NCBI GenBank assembly: GCA_039029935.1
Contig: JBCCFC010000863.1
Span: forward strand, 1 to 6,077
DNA: 6,077 nt
Reading direction: 5' to 3'
Source: G039029935 sp039029935
GTDB lineage: Bacteria; Chloroflexota; Anaerolineae; Caldilineales; Caldilineaceae
Below, one piece after another: positions 1 to 6,077 of the stretch. The number at the start of each line of letters is the position of its first letter. Position 1 is the first letter of the stretch. The position numbers and the translations under genes were made by a program. A model generated the notes under the pieces. That model had not been told where the DNA came from. It did not search any database and saw only the letters and a list, made by a program, of their open reading frames with translations.

Positions 1-355
1 AAGGATTGAGCGAACCAGTTCCTCTTCGGCTGGTAGAAGTTTGACACTGCCACCGCTGAGCGAAGAAAAAAAAGAGAGAGAAAGGAGACACGACTTAATC
101 TCAAACCTCAAGCAGATATACAACAAAGATCAGCACCAATGCGCCTAGCCTGGCAACTCCTTGTGGTGAGCAAACTCCGAGAAGATTCATACTTCGCAAT
201 GTGTCTGCACAAGCACGTCACCATGAGCATACATACTGCCATTCCTCAATTTCGGTAGGTGAGGTCTTACATTGGCGTTACTTGTACAACAACCAATGGC
301 TGCTTTATCAATAAGGTACTTCAACTGTTGATTGCGTTGCAAAGTACAAAAAATA
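1..355. other. Left flank without a recognisable gene
   Basis: This region is about 44% GC. It includes an uninterrupted 27-base purine run at 62-88. The only plus-strand ATG frame of note (139-258, 39 codons) has no ribosome binding site at a proper distance and no familiar sequence. On the minus strand the NRPS frame meets several stops. A short open frame from 396 to 187, which begins inside the A2 coding sequence in another register, shows faint A-domain-like patches. I see no tRNA, terminator, promoter or insertion-sequence end that I could defend. Confidence 0.6.
62..88 (+). repeat. 27-base purine-only tract
   Basis: Every base from 62 to 88 is A or G, including a run of eight A's and a short GA dinucleotide repeat. 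It is low-complexity sequence in the non-NRPS flank, with no assigned function. It contains a GGAG, but no start codon lies at a suitable distance, so I do not call it a ribosome binding site. Confidence 0.75.
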
Positions 356-3300
356 TCAAGCTTCAATGTGAGCACCCGGTCCCAACCCATTGACAAGCAG
401 ACAATGGGGCAAGAAATGTTGCTTGTAAAGTTCTACATCCGCTTTTACAAGCAGTTCTCCGCCCATAACAACTAGACGAACCGTTGAGAATTGGTCAGTT
501 GGGGAGAGATTCTGCATGAAATGGCGGTAGACCGTTGGGGTAGAGTGGTAGATTGTGATGGCTTGTGTTTGTAACCAGTCTCCCAGTCTGTCAACACCCT
601 TTTTCTTTAAATCATACGGGCAGAGGGTGGCTCCATTGAGCAGTGCGCCGTAAATAGCCATCACTGCGGCATCAAAGCTGTAAGAAGAGAGTAGCGTCAA
701 GTGGTCTTCTGGTGCAATATGCAGATTGTTCGTATAGGCGCGGATAAAGTGTAAGACATTGCGCTGATTCTGCACGACGCCCTTAGGTTGTCCTGTCGAC
801 CCCGACGTGTAGAGAATGTAGGCCAGCCTATCGGGTGAGATAGCGAGATTGAGGTTCTCAGTTGAGAGTGTCTCATCTAGCTCATCTACGTTGAGCAACG
901 GTACGGTCGCTCTGGCCAGCGTTTGAGCGTAAACTAAATTTTGACTGTTGGTCATAAGCCCCTCTACTTGTGCATCTGTCAACATGTACAGCAACCGCTC
1001 TTCAGGATAGGTCGGGTCGAGCGGTACATAACTCATCCCAGCTTTTAGCACACCCAACATAGCCGCAATCATTGGTGCATCGTGTTCAAAGAGCAGTGCA
1101 ATACGCCGCGATTCGGCATTCTGTCCACATATGGCATGAGCAATTTGGTTGGCTCTGCGATTGAGTTCTTGATAGGACCACTGATGCTGTTCCGTTTGGA
1201 TGGCGATCCGCGTTCGGTGTTGCATAACCTGTGTTTCAAAACTAGCAGCAATTGATTTCTCTATGGCATACTCAGGAACATACGCAAACGCGTTGTTTGG
1301 ACAAATGGTTTGTCGAGTGACAAACGGAACCATTGTCGCAATTGGTTCTGTAGACCCGTGAGTAATATTCGCAAGAAGCTGTTTATACTGAATCAATATG
1401 GATTCAATACGGTTATGTGTAAATAGGTTGGCATTATAGACAACGTTGAAGCGAATACACTCATCATCCTCACGTATATAAATACTCAAGTCGAACTTGG
1501 CTGTTGCTTCAAAACCCGTTGCCATTGACTCGATGGTAAGACCAGGCAAAAGGGTGGGTTGACGTTTAGGCACCATGTTGAACCAGACCTGAAAGAGAGG
1601 GGTGCGACTCAAATCGCGTTCGGGTTGCAGTTCTTGAATCAACTTTTCAAAAGGGATATCTTGATGACTGTATGCATCCAACGTGGTCTGTTTGACGCGA
1701 GATAGCAATTCGCGAAAAGAAGGGGTTCCCGATAGATCAGTGCGTAGGACAAGGCTGTTGAGAAAGAAACCAATGATGTTCTCGGTCTCCACACGGTTAC
1801 GCCCGGCAATTGGTGTACCCACCAAGATATCGTCCTGTCCTGACAATCTGGCCAGCAGTAGATTGAAGGCCGCAAGCAGCGTCATAAAGATTGTTGCCCC
1901 GGATTCCGCACTAAGCTTTTTGAGTGCGGCACTTAATTCCGGTGTAATCGAGAAAGCTTGGCGTCCACCCTTAAATTGTTGCATGGCGAGACGGGGACGG
2001 TCAGTGGGCAGTTCTAACAGTGTTGGAGCGTCTGCCAACTGTTGCGTCCAGTAGGCTAGTTGTTCGTCCATCCGTGTATCTGCCAACCATTTACGCTGCC
2101 AAATGGCAAAGTCTCCATACTGGATGGGTAGCGGTGTCAGCGGCGATGGCTGATTCTGGCTAAACGCGGCATAGAGGGTCGAGAGTTCGCGCCTGAAGAT
2201 GCCCATCGACCACCCATCTGAGGCGATATGGTGCATCGTCAGTAGCAACACATAATGCTGATGGTGTTCCAAAGGCCTGTCTGCTGGCTCTCTATTATCT
2301 TGACTGCCCAAACAAATCAAGGTGGCACGCAGCATCATATCCTGGCTAAGGTCAAAGGGACGGCTGGCCTGCTCTTTTGCGAGTCGTCTGACCTCAGCCT
2401 CTTGTGCTTCCCCTTTAAAATCAGAAAGGTCGATGTGGTTAATCTGCAAGGTGGTATCGCAAATCACTTGGGTGGGGTCGCCATCGGTTGCCACAAAGAC
2501 CGTACGCAGACTTTCATGCCGCCTCACAATCTCTTGCAGGCTCGCTTCAAGTGCCTCAATATGCAGTTGGCCACGCAATCGCAATGCCAATGGCATATTG
2601 TACGTGGTGTTTGGCCCTGCCAACTGGTCCAAGAACCAGAGTCGCTCCTGCGCATAGGAGAGTACCAGAGGCTCGGTGCGTCCCACTGGCACCAGCGGTT
2701 CACCATATTCGATTTGCCTCTCTTGACGCAAGACATCAACTTTGGCACTTAAGTCACCCAAGGTCGGTGTGGCAAAGAGGGTTCGCAAAGACAATTCAAC
2801 CCCAAAGGCAGCACGAATCCGTGAGACCACCTGCGTTGCCAGCAGTGAATGCCCACCCAAATGGAAGAAATCATCCTCAATCCCCGCCTGCGATAGCTCC
2901 AAGACATCGCACCAGATTGCAGCCATGCTCTCTTCCGTCGTTGTACGCGGTGCCACAAAGGCGGCACTCGACAGATGAGACATATCTGGTTCAGGCAATG
3001 CCTTTCGGTCTACTTTCCCATTCGGTGTCAATGGTAATGCATCCAACAGTATAAACGTCGATGGAATCATGTAGTCGGGCAATCTTTCTTCGAGTACAAG
3101 GCGTAAGTTAGCAGGGAGGTTCACCTCACCCCCTGCCACTTGTGACCTGCCACTTGCGACGACATAGGTCACCAACTGTTTGGCACCCCGTTCATCTTCA
3201 TATACCAAGACCACCGCTTCGCGCACGTCATCTTGTGACAGCAAAATACTCTCGATTTCCCCCAGTTCAATCCTAACGCCGCGTATCTTGACTTGGAAGT

Positions 3301-6076
3301 CGGTGCGTCCCAAGAATTCAATATTCCCATCTGGCAACCAGCGACACAAATCACCTGTTTTGTACAAACGGCCAAATTCGGGATGGTCGATGAAACGTTC
3401 TGCTGTCAGGTCGGGACGATTCAAGTAGCCACGTGCGAGTTGGCGACCGCCGATGTAAAGTTCGCCTAGAATATTGAGCGGCACAGGCTGCAAGGCATCA
3501 CTCAAAATATACACCTGTACATTGTCAATAGGTTTGCCAATGTCTGGGACTGTGGCAATGCCATGAGAGTTGATGGTCCCTGATGTGGAGTCTACCGTAT
3601 TTTCGGTAGGTCCGTAGTTATTGACAAGCGTAAAGGTGGCGTCGGATGAGGGATAATGAACCAGTTTGTCTCCTCCTGTCTGCAACCATTTTAACGCTAT
3701 TTGGCTTCCCATTTCCATCATCACGTTTGCTATATGGGTCGGCACAAATGCGGCAGTGATATTTTGTTCAGCGAACCATTGAATGAGCGCGGACGGTGAC
3801 AGGCGTTCATTCTCTGGTGTAAAGAAGATCGTCGCACCTTTCGTCAGATAGGGAAAGAGTTCCCCCACCGTGGCATCAAAAGCCGGATTCGCCATCTGAC
3901 TTGCCCGATCTTGCTTCGTTATCTCAAATTTGCGATGATACCAACGGACTAAGTTATACAACTGATTATGTTGAATCATGACCCCTTTGGGTTCCCCCGT
4001 AGAACCAGAGGTATAAATCACATAGGCTAGCTGGTGAGTGGTTGTTTCAACCTGTGGATTGTAGGTGGGTTGTCCATCAATTGCCCTGTCCCTATCAACG
4101 GTAATGATATGCTTGCTGTCTACAGAAAGTTTGAGTCTACCTTGCGTGAGCAGAATCGGGGCAGCACTATCGGTCAACATGTAGCCAATACGTTCCTCTG
4201 GATAGCTCGGATCCATCGGAACATAGGCTCCCCCCGCCTTGAGCACTGCGAGCAGAGAGATGACCATCTCGATTGACCGTTCCATCACGACTGCCACAAG
4301 GGTTTCTGCTTGCACACCCAATGCAATCAGATAATGGGCCAGTTGGTTGCTACGGGTATTGAGTTCGGCATAGCTAAGTCGTTCGTTCTCAAAGACAAGG
4401 GCGACCGTATCCGGCGTGTGTGCTACCTGCTGCTCAAAGAGGGCATGAATCGTCTGGGGTTCACCAAAATCGACCGCTGTATCATTCCATTGATACACAA
4501 TCTGGTGATATTCAGCCGCAGTGAGAAGCGGCAACTGGGTAATGGGTTGGGTCGGATTGTCGACAATACCTTGCAACAAGACTTGGAAATGACCGATCAT
4601 GCGCAAAATGGTGCTAGACTCAAAGAGGTCGGCATTGTAGCTGACCCCCCCATGTAACCCTTTCTCTGTCTCATTGATGTCAAGCGTGAGGTCAAACTTG
4701 GCCGCGCTATCACCATCGGAGGTGCCCAAACGCACACGTTCCATTTGCAAATCGGACAGGTCAATGCGGTTTCGGGGCGCATTCTGCAAGACAAACATGA
4801 CTTGGAAAAGGGGCGTGTGACTCAAGCTACGTTCGGGTTGCAGTTCTTCGACCAGTTTCTCAAAGGGGATGTCCTGATGACGAAAGGCATCCAATGTCAT
4901 GGTTTGGACTTGCGCCAGCAATGCCTCACAGGAGATGTCACCGGAGAGGTCGCTACGTAGTACGAGGGTATTGACAAAGAAACCAATCAGCGACTCTAGC
5001 TCGACATGGGTGCGACCAGCAATCGGAGACCCGACGACAATGTCGGTCTGCCCTGTGTAACGCATCAGCAAGACGTTGAAGGCAGCCAGCAGTGTCATAA
5101 AGATTGTCGCCCCTGATTCCGCACCAAGTTGATTGAGGGCTGCACTCAGTTTTGGTGCGAGTGTAAAGGATTGGTGTCCACCCCGGAACTGTTGAATGGG
5201 GGGACGAGTATAATCGGTGGGCAGTTCTAACAGTGCTGGGGCGTCTGCCAACTGTTGCTTCCAGTAGGCTAGTTGTTCGTCCATCCGTGTATCTACCAAC
5301 CATTTACGCTGCCAAATGGCAAAGTCTGCATACTGGATGGGAAGTGCTGTCAGCGGCGATGGCTGGTTCTGGCTAAACGCAGCATAGAGGGTCGAGAGTT
5401 CACGTCTGAAGATACCCATCGACCACCCATCTGAGGCAGTATGGTGCATCGTAAGCAACAGCACATAATGCCCTGTTGACTCGTCAAAATATGTGTCTGC
5501 TGGACTGCTCTTGTCCTGACGTTCCAGGCAGATCAAGGTAGCACGTACCATCAGGTCCTGATGGAGGTCAAAGGGTTGGGCGGCTTCCTCTTCATAAAGC
5601 CGTCTGACTTCGGCTTCTTGTGCTTCACATTCGAGAGCAGAGAGGTCGAGGCGGCTCATCTCTAAGGTTCTCTCTTGAATCACCTGGATGGGGTCGCCAT
5701 CGGTGGCAACATAGATTGTGCGCAGACTCTCATGCCGCCTCACAATCTCTTGCAGGCTGGCTTCAAGTGCCTTCACATGCAGTTGACCGCGCAGTCGCAG
5801 TGCCATTGGTATATTGTACGTCGCACTGGGACCTGCCAACTGGTCCAAGAACCACAGTCTTTCCTGTGCATAGGAGAGTGCCAGAGGCTCCGTGCGTCCC
5901 ACTGGCAGCAATGGTTCACCATAGTCGATTTGCCCCTCTTGACGCAAGACATCAATCTCGGCACTTAAGTCACCTAAGGTTCGGTCCGTCGTGCCTGCAC
6001 TTTTCCACGCGTCGCAACCCGGTGCGACGCGATGGGAACAGACCGTCCGCTCCGAGCCAGGAGGCCGCGGAAGTGC
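356..6076 (-). CDS. Non-ribosomal peptide synthetase fragment, (T)-C-A-T-C-A, partial at the 5' end and disrupted at the 3' end
   Basis: This is a cytoplasmic multimodular enzyme that builds a peptide on phosphopantetheine arms. Numbering from the TTG at 5945-5947, the order is C1 (about 12-485), A1 (500-990), T1 (996-1068), C2 (1084-1553) and a truncated A2 (1561-1857). The TTG is not a start: the frame is open for 43 more codons to the window edge, and the first 11 of these upstream codons match the T1-C2 linker at 2732-2764. No stop interrupts about 1,900 codons. The two modules are 1072 residues apart, normal for a C-A-T unit. NRPS similarity covers 377-5980 only. The last six codons, GAHIEA, replace the expected TE of motif A5 and end at TGA. 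No TE, E or docking domain is present. Family assignment is near certain; both ends are unreliable, and the product is unknown. Confidence 0.96.
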   Translation of the reverse strand, partial: ALPRPPGSERTVCSHRVAPGCDAWKSAGTTDRTLGDLSAEIDVLRQEGQIDYGEPLLPVGRTEPLALSYAQERLWFLDQLAGPSATYNIPMALRLRGQLHVKALEASLQEIVRRHESLRTIYVATDGDPIQVIQERTLEMSRLDLSALECEAQEAEVRRLYEEEAAQPFDLHQDLMVRATLICLERQDKSSPADTYFDESTGHYVLLLTMHHTASDGWSMGIFRRELSTLYAAFSQNQPSPLTALPIQYADFAIWQRKWLVDTRMDEQLAYWKQQLADAPALLELPTDYTRPPIQQFRGGHQSFTLAPKLSAALNQLGAESGATIFMTLLAAFNVLLMRYTGQTDIVVGSPIAGRTHVELESLIGFFVNTLVLRSDLSGDISCEALLAQVQTMTLDAFRHQDIPFEKLVEELQPERSLSHTPLFQVMFVLQNAPRNRIDLSDLQMERVRLGTSDGDSAAKFDLTLDINETEKGLHGGVSYNADLFESSTILRMIGHFQVLLQGIVDNPTQPITQLPLLTAAEYHQIVYQWNDTAVDFGEPQTIHALFEQQVAHTPDTVALVFENERLSYAELNTRSNQLAHYLIALGVQAETLVAVVMERSIEMVISLLAVLKAGGAYVPMDPSYPEERIGYMLTDSAAPILLTQGRLKLSVDSKHIITVDRDRAIDGQPTYNPQVETTTHQLAYVIYTSGSTGEPKGVMIQHNQLYNLVRWYHRKFEITKQDRASQMANPAFDATVGELFPYLTKGATIFFTPENERLSPSALIQWFAEQNITAAFVPTHIANVMMEMGSQIALKWLQTGGDKLVHYPSSDATFTLVNNYGPTENTVDSTSGTINSHGIATVPDIGKPIDNVQVYILSDALQPVPLNILGELYIGGRQLARGYLNRPDLTAERFIDHPEFGRLYKTGDLCRWLPDGNIEFLGRTDFQVKIRGVRIELGEIESILLSQDDVREAVVLVYEDERGAKQLVTYVVASGRSQVAGGEVNLPANLRLVLEERLPDYMIPSTFILLDALPLTPNGKVDRKALPEPDMSHLSSAAFVAPRTTTEESMAAIWCDVLELSQAGIEDDFFHLGGHSLLATQVVSRIRAAFGVELSLRTLFATPTLGDLSAKVDVLRQERQIEYGEPLVPVGRTEPLVLSYAQERLWFLDQLAGPNTTYNMPLALRLRGQLHIEALEASLQEIVRRHESLRTVFVATDGDPTQVICDTTLQINHIDLSDFKGEAQEAEVRRLAKEQASRPFDLSQDMMLRATLICLGSQDNREPADRPLEHHQHYVLLLTMHHIASDGWSMGIFRRELSTLYAAFSQNQPSPLTPLPIQYGDFAIWQRKWLADTRMDEQLAYWTQQLADAPTLLELPTDRPRLAMQQFKGGRQAFSITPELSAALKKLSAESGATIFMTLLAAFNLLLARLSGQDDILVGTPIAGRNRVETENIIGFFLNSLVLRTDLSGTPSFRELLSRVKQTTLDAYSHQDIPFEKLIQELQPERDLSRTPLFQVWFNMVPKRQPTLLPGLTIESMATGFEATAKFDLSIYIREDDECIRFNVVYNANLFTHNRIESILIQYKQLLANITHGSTEPIATMVPFVTRQTICPNNAFAYVPEYAIEKSIAASFETQVMQHRTRIAIQTEQHQWSYQELNRRANQIAHAICGQNAESRRIALLFEHDAPMIAAMLGVLKAGMSYVPLDPTYPEERLLYMLTDAQVEGLMTNSQNLVYAQTLARATVPLLNVDELDETLSTENLNLAISPDRLAYILYTSGSTGQPKGVVQNQRNVLHFIRAYTNNLHIAPEDHLTLLSSYSFDAAVMAIYGALLNGATLCPYDLKKKGVDRLGDWLQTQAITIYHSTPTVYRHFMQNLSPTDQFSTVRLVVMGGELLVKADVELYKQHFLPHCLLVNGLGPGAHIEA
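377..1267 (-). other. Adenylation domain A2, truncated at core motif A5
   Basis: Present are WSYQELN (1590-1596), LKAGMSYVPLDP (1634-1645), YTSGSTGQPKG (1713-1723), FDAAVMA (1758-1764) and NGLGP (1853-1857). At Pro1857 similarity stops: the expected TE is replaced by GAHIEA and a TGA. Motifs A6 to A10, including the catalytic lysine, and the following carrier domain are absent, so the domain could not be active as written. The NGLGP form in place of the usual NxYGP, with the nearby YHSTPTVYR, marks a different A-domain subgroup from A1. The readable pocket residues by eye are D1759, A1760, M1763, H1801, V1826, M1828 and G1854; the last three are missing, so no substrate is assigned. Confidence 0.93.
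1289..2698 (-). other. Condensation domain C2 (LCL-like)
   Basis: C2 would join the chain on T1 to the residue activated by A2. Visible motifs are LSYAQERLWFLDQL (1096-1109), MHHIASDGWS (1238-1247, with His1240 as the expected catalytic residue and Asp1244), YGDFAIW (1277-1283), IGFFLNSLVLR (1392-1402), HQDIPFEKL (1428-1436) and RTPLFQVWF (1448-1456). As in C1, the form is LCL-like. The region up to about residue 1315 is a near-copy of C1, about 78% identical by eye with one single-residue gap. After the RTPLFQV motif the two domains share little beyond short islands such as AKFDL and YNA-LF. The domain looks complete and intact. Confidence 0.95.
2006..2764 (-). repeat. Inter-module direct repeat, copy in module 2 (linker and N-terminal half of C2)
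   Basis: This is the partner of the repeat at 5219-5980, in the same orientation. Nucleotide similarity is strongest at 2006-2240, about 92% by eye, and weaker over the variable patch encoding residues about 1163-1231. Below about 1980 similarity falls quickly, and past the RTPLFQV motif the two modules are only distantly alike. Such repeats can drive recombination between modules and can also cause misassembly. Confidence 0.9.
2744..2962 (-). other. Peptidyl carrier (T/PCP) domain T1
   Basis: This small carrier domain holds the amino acid and growing chain as thioesters. The signature DDFFHLGGHSLL is at residues 1025-1036. Ser1034 (TCA on the minus strand, plus-strand bases 2846-2848) is the predicted site of 4'-phosphopantetheine attachment by a PPTase. 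The domain starts near AAFVAPRTTTEE after the A1 C-terminal subdomain and ends at TPTLGDLSAKVDV, then leads through a short linker to C2. LGGHSLL is the usual form for a carrier followed by a C domain; no epimerase follows. The domain looks intact. Confidence 0.95.
2978..4450 (-). other. Adenylation domain A1, complete, substrate unassigned
   Basis: A1 would activate an amino acid as its adenylate and load it on T1. All ten core motifs are present: LSYAELN (524-530), LKAGGAYVPMDP (569-580), YTSGSTGEPKG (645-655), FDATVGE (690-696), NNYGPTEN (776-783), GELYIGGRQLARGYL (828-842), YKTGDL (862-867), the GRTDFQVKIRG block (880-890), LPDYMIPS (956-963) and NGKVDRKAL (976-984). Lys978 is the catalytic A10 lysine. 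Aligned by eye to the PheA pocket, the ten-residue code reads D691 A692 G695 F734 Q756 G758 N777 V785 D786 K978. Position 278 could instead be A733, because the alignment has a one-residue gap there. The code resembles the remembered leucine code at several positions, but Gly at 239, Gln at 299 and Asp at 331 do not fit, so no substrate is called. Confidence 0.95.
4493..5914 (-). other. Condensation domain C1 (LCL-like)
   Basis: C1 would form the peptide bond between the chain on the upstream carrier and the amino acid on T1. The core motifs appear in order: LSYAQERLWFLDQL (24-37), RHESLRT (71-77), MHHTASDGWS (167-176, with second His 169 as the expected catalytic histidine and Asp173 as the structural aspartate), YADFAIW (206-212), IGFFVNTLVLR (321-331), HQDIPFEKL (357-365) and HTPLFQV (377-383). 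The SYAQERLWFL form of the first motif is typical of LCL domains, which accept an L-configured donor residue, and no epimerase is seen. The N-terminal half is a near-duplicate of C2. Confidence 0.95.
5219..5980 (-). repeat. Inter-module direct repeat, copy in module 1 (linker and N-terminal half of C1)
   Basis: This segment is a close copy of 2006-2764, lying 3216 bases away at its right end and 3213 at its left end because of a single-codon length difference. It spans the carrier-C linker and the N-terminal half of C1. At protein level residues 3-243 match 1075-1314 at about 78% by eye. Residues 166-243 differ at only six of 78 positions, with a 21-residue run (174-194) fully identical. Plus-strand runs of more than 30 identical bases occur, for example from about 5260 to 5293. 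Confidence 0.9.
5948..5980 (-). other. C-terminal tail of an upstream carrier (T/PCP) domain and linker
   Basis: The 11 codons read TLGDLSAEIDV and lead directly into LRQEGQIDYGEP of the C1 linker. The end of T1 reads TLGDLSAKVDV followed by LRQERQIEYGEP, so this is the same position one module earlier. It shows that another carrier domain, and so another module, lay upstream in the ancestral gene. The part bearing the phosphopantetheine serine is missing because similarity stops at 5980/5981. What is visible is a strong local match to the equivalent T1 end at 2732-2764; the existence of a full upstream module is inferred. Confidence 0.85.
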
Positions 6077-6077
6077 G
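5981..6077. other. GC-rich right flank, not NRPS-like
   Basis: These 97 bases are about 69% GC, clearly richer than the NRPS core. The NRPS frame stays open through them, but the 32 codons are rich in Arg, Pro and Ser and show none of the carrier sequence (the LGGHS-type motif and the helix before TLGDLS) that should be here. I recognise no gene. The likely explanations are a rearrangement junction or a chimeric read or contig end. Confidence 0.7.
6008..6031. repeat. Perfect 9-bp inverted repeat with a 6-base loop
   Basis: The arms CGCGTCGCA (6008-6016) and TGCGACGCG (6023-6031) are exact reverse complements around the loop ACCCGG. It lies inside the GC-rich right flank, 27 bases beyond the point where NRPS similarity ends. 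Neither strand has a T-run directly after the stem, so it does not look like an intrinsic terminator. Its role is unknown. Confidence 0.8.

Noticed and set aside
62..88. Possible sequencing hairpin-adapter remnant in the purine tract
   Set aside because: The GA-rich run shares only about a dozen low-complexity bases with the long-read adapter I remember; the distinctive remaining parts of that adapter are absent.
139..258. Plus-strand 39-codon open frame beginning with ATG
   Set aside because: It has no ribosome binding site at a normal distance, no recognisable sequence, and sits in a flank of doubtful origin.
1..376. Insertion sequence or transposon end interrupting A2
   Set aside because: I could not find a transposase fragment, a terminal inverted repeat or a target-site duplication at the break.
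2488..3054. Long plus-strand open frame of 188 codons opposite A1/T1/C2
   Set aside because: It lies wholly antisense to strongly conserved NRPS domains and reads as a low-complexity protein rich in Pro, His, Arg and Ala. It is a shadow of the real frame, as are the other antisense frames at 1683-2054, 2255-2752, 4310-4657 and 5675-5968.
5945..5947. TTG as a possible translation start of the NRPS
   Set aside because: It is the leucine of the linker VLRQE, repeated at the equivalent place before C2 (2729-2731). The frame is open and carrier-like upstream of it, and there is no ribosome binding site.
356..5980. Splice sites that would make the two breaks exon-intron borders of a eukaryotic gene
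   Set aside because: The right break on the coding strand reads CGA before ACC, without an AG acceptor, and the long intron-free NRPS frame looks bacterial.
6008..6031. Intrinsic terminator
   Set aside because: The stem is good but no T-run follows it on either strand, and on the minus strand it would sit inside the open frame.

Overview
The window is almost entirely one minus-strand piece of a bacterial non-ribosomal peptide synthetase (NRPS). An uninterrupted frame runs from the right edge (about 6076) down to a TGA at 356-358. The part that looks like NRPS covers 377-5980. In protein order it holds the last residues of a carrier (T/PCP) domain, a complete C-A-T module, and a second module with a complete C domain and an A domain cut at core motif A5. 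There is no genuine start codon, no thioesterase or epimerase domain, and no neighbouring gene, so this is an internal fragment of a larger megasynthase. Residue numbers below count from the TTG at 5945-5947, which is an in-frame leucine codon of the inter-module linker and not a start.

Layout from right to left, in the direction of translation: 5981-6077 is a 97-base stretch of about 69% GC that keeps the frame open but has no carrier-domain similarity, and it contains a 9-bp perfect hairpin. 5948-5980 is a carrier-domain tail. 4493-5914 is C1, 2978-4450 is A1, 2744-2962 is T1, 1289-2698 is C2, and 377-1267 is A2, truncated. 1-376 is about 44% GC, does not continue the A domain in frame, and has no convincing gene.

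As an enzyme, A1 would activate an amino acid and load it onto the phosphopantetheine arm of T1 (Ser1034). C1 would join it to the peptide delivered by the upstream module. C2 would pass the chain to the residue activated by A2. Both C domains have intact HHxxxDG motifs and LCL-like signatures. Module 2 cannot work as written, because motifs A6-A10 and its carrier domain are missing.

The main points of interest are two. First, C1 and C2 are mosaic: their N-terminal halves are near-duplicates (one 78-residue stretch is about 92% identical) while their C-terminal lobes and A domains differ strongly, which suggests recombination or gene conversion between modules. Second, NRPS similarity stops abruptly at both ends (376/377 and 5980/5981), where the flanks differ in composition from the core and from each other. 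That suggests rearrangement junctions or assembly/amplification chimeras.

The organism cannot be fixed from this sequence. The core looks bacterial, with roughly 50% GC by eye, and its domain style would fit NRPS-rich groups such as Cyanobacteria, Chloroflexota or uncultured symbionts; that is inference only. I see no evidence for a wholly new system here.
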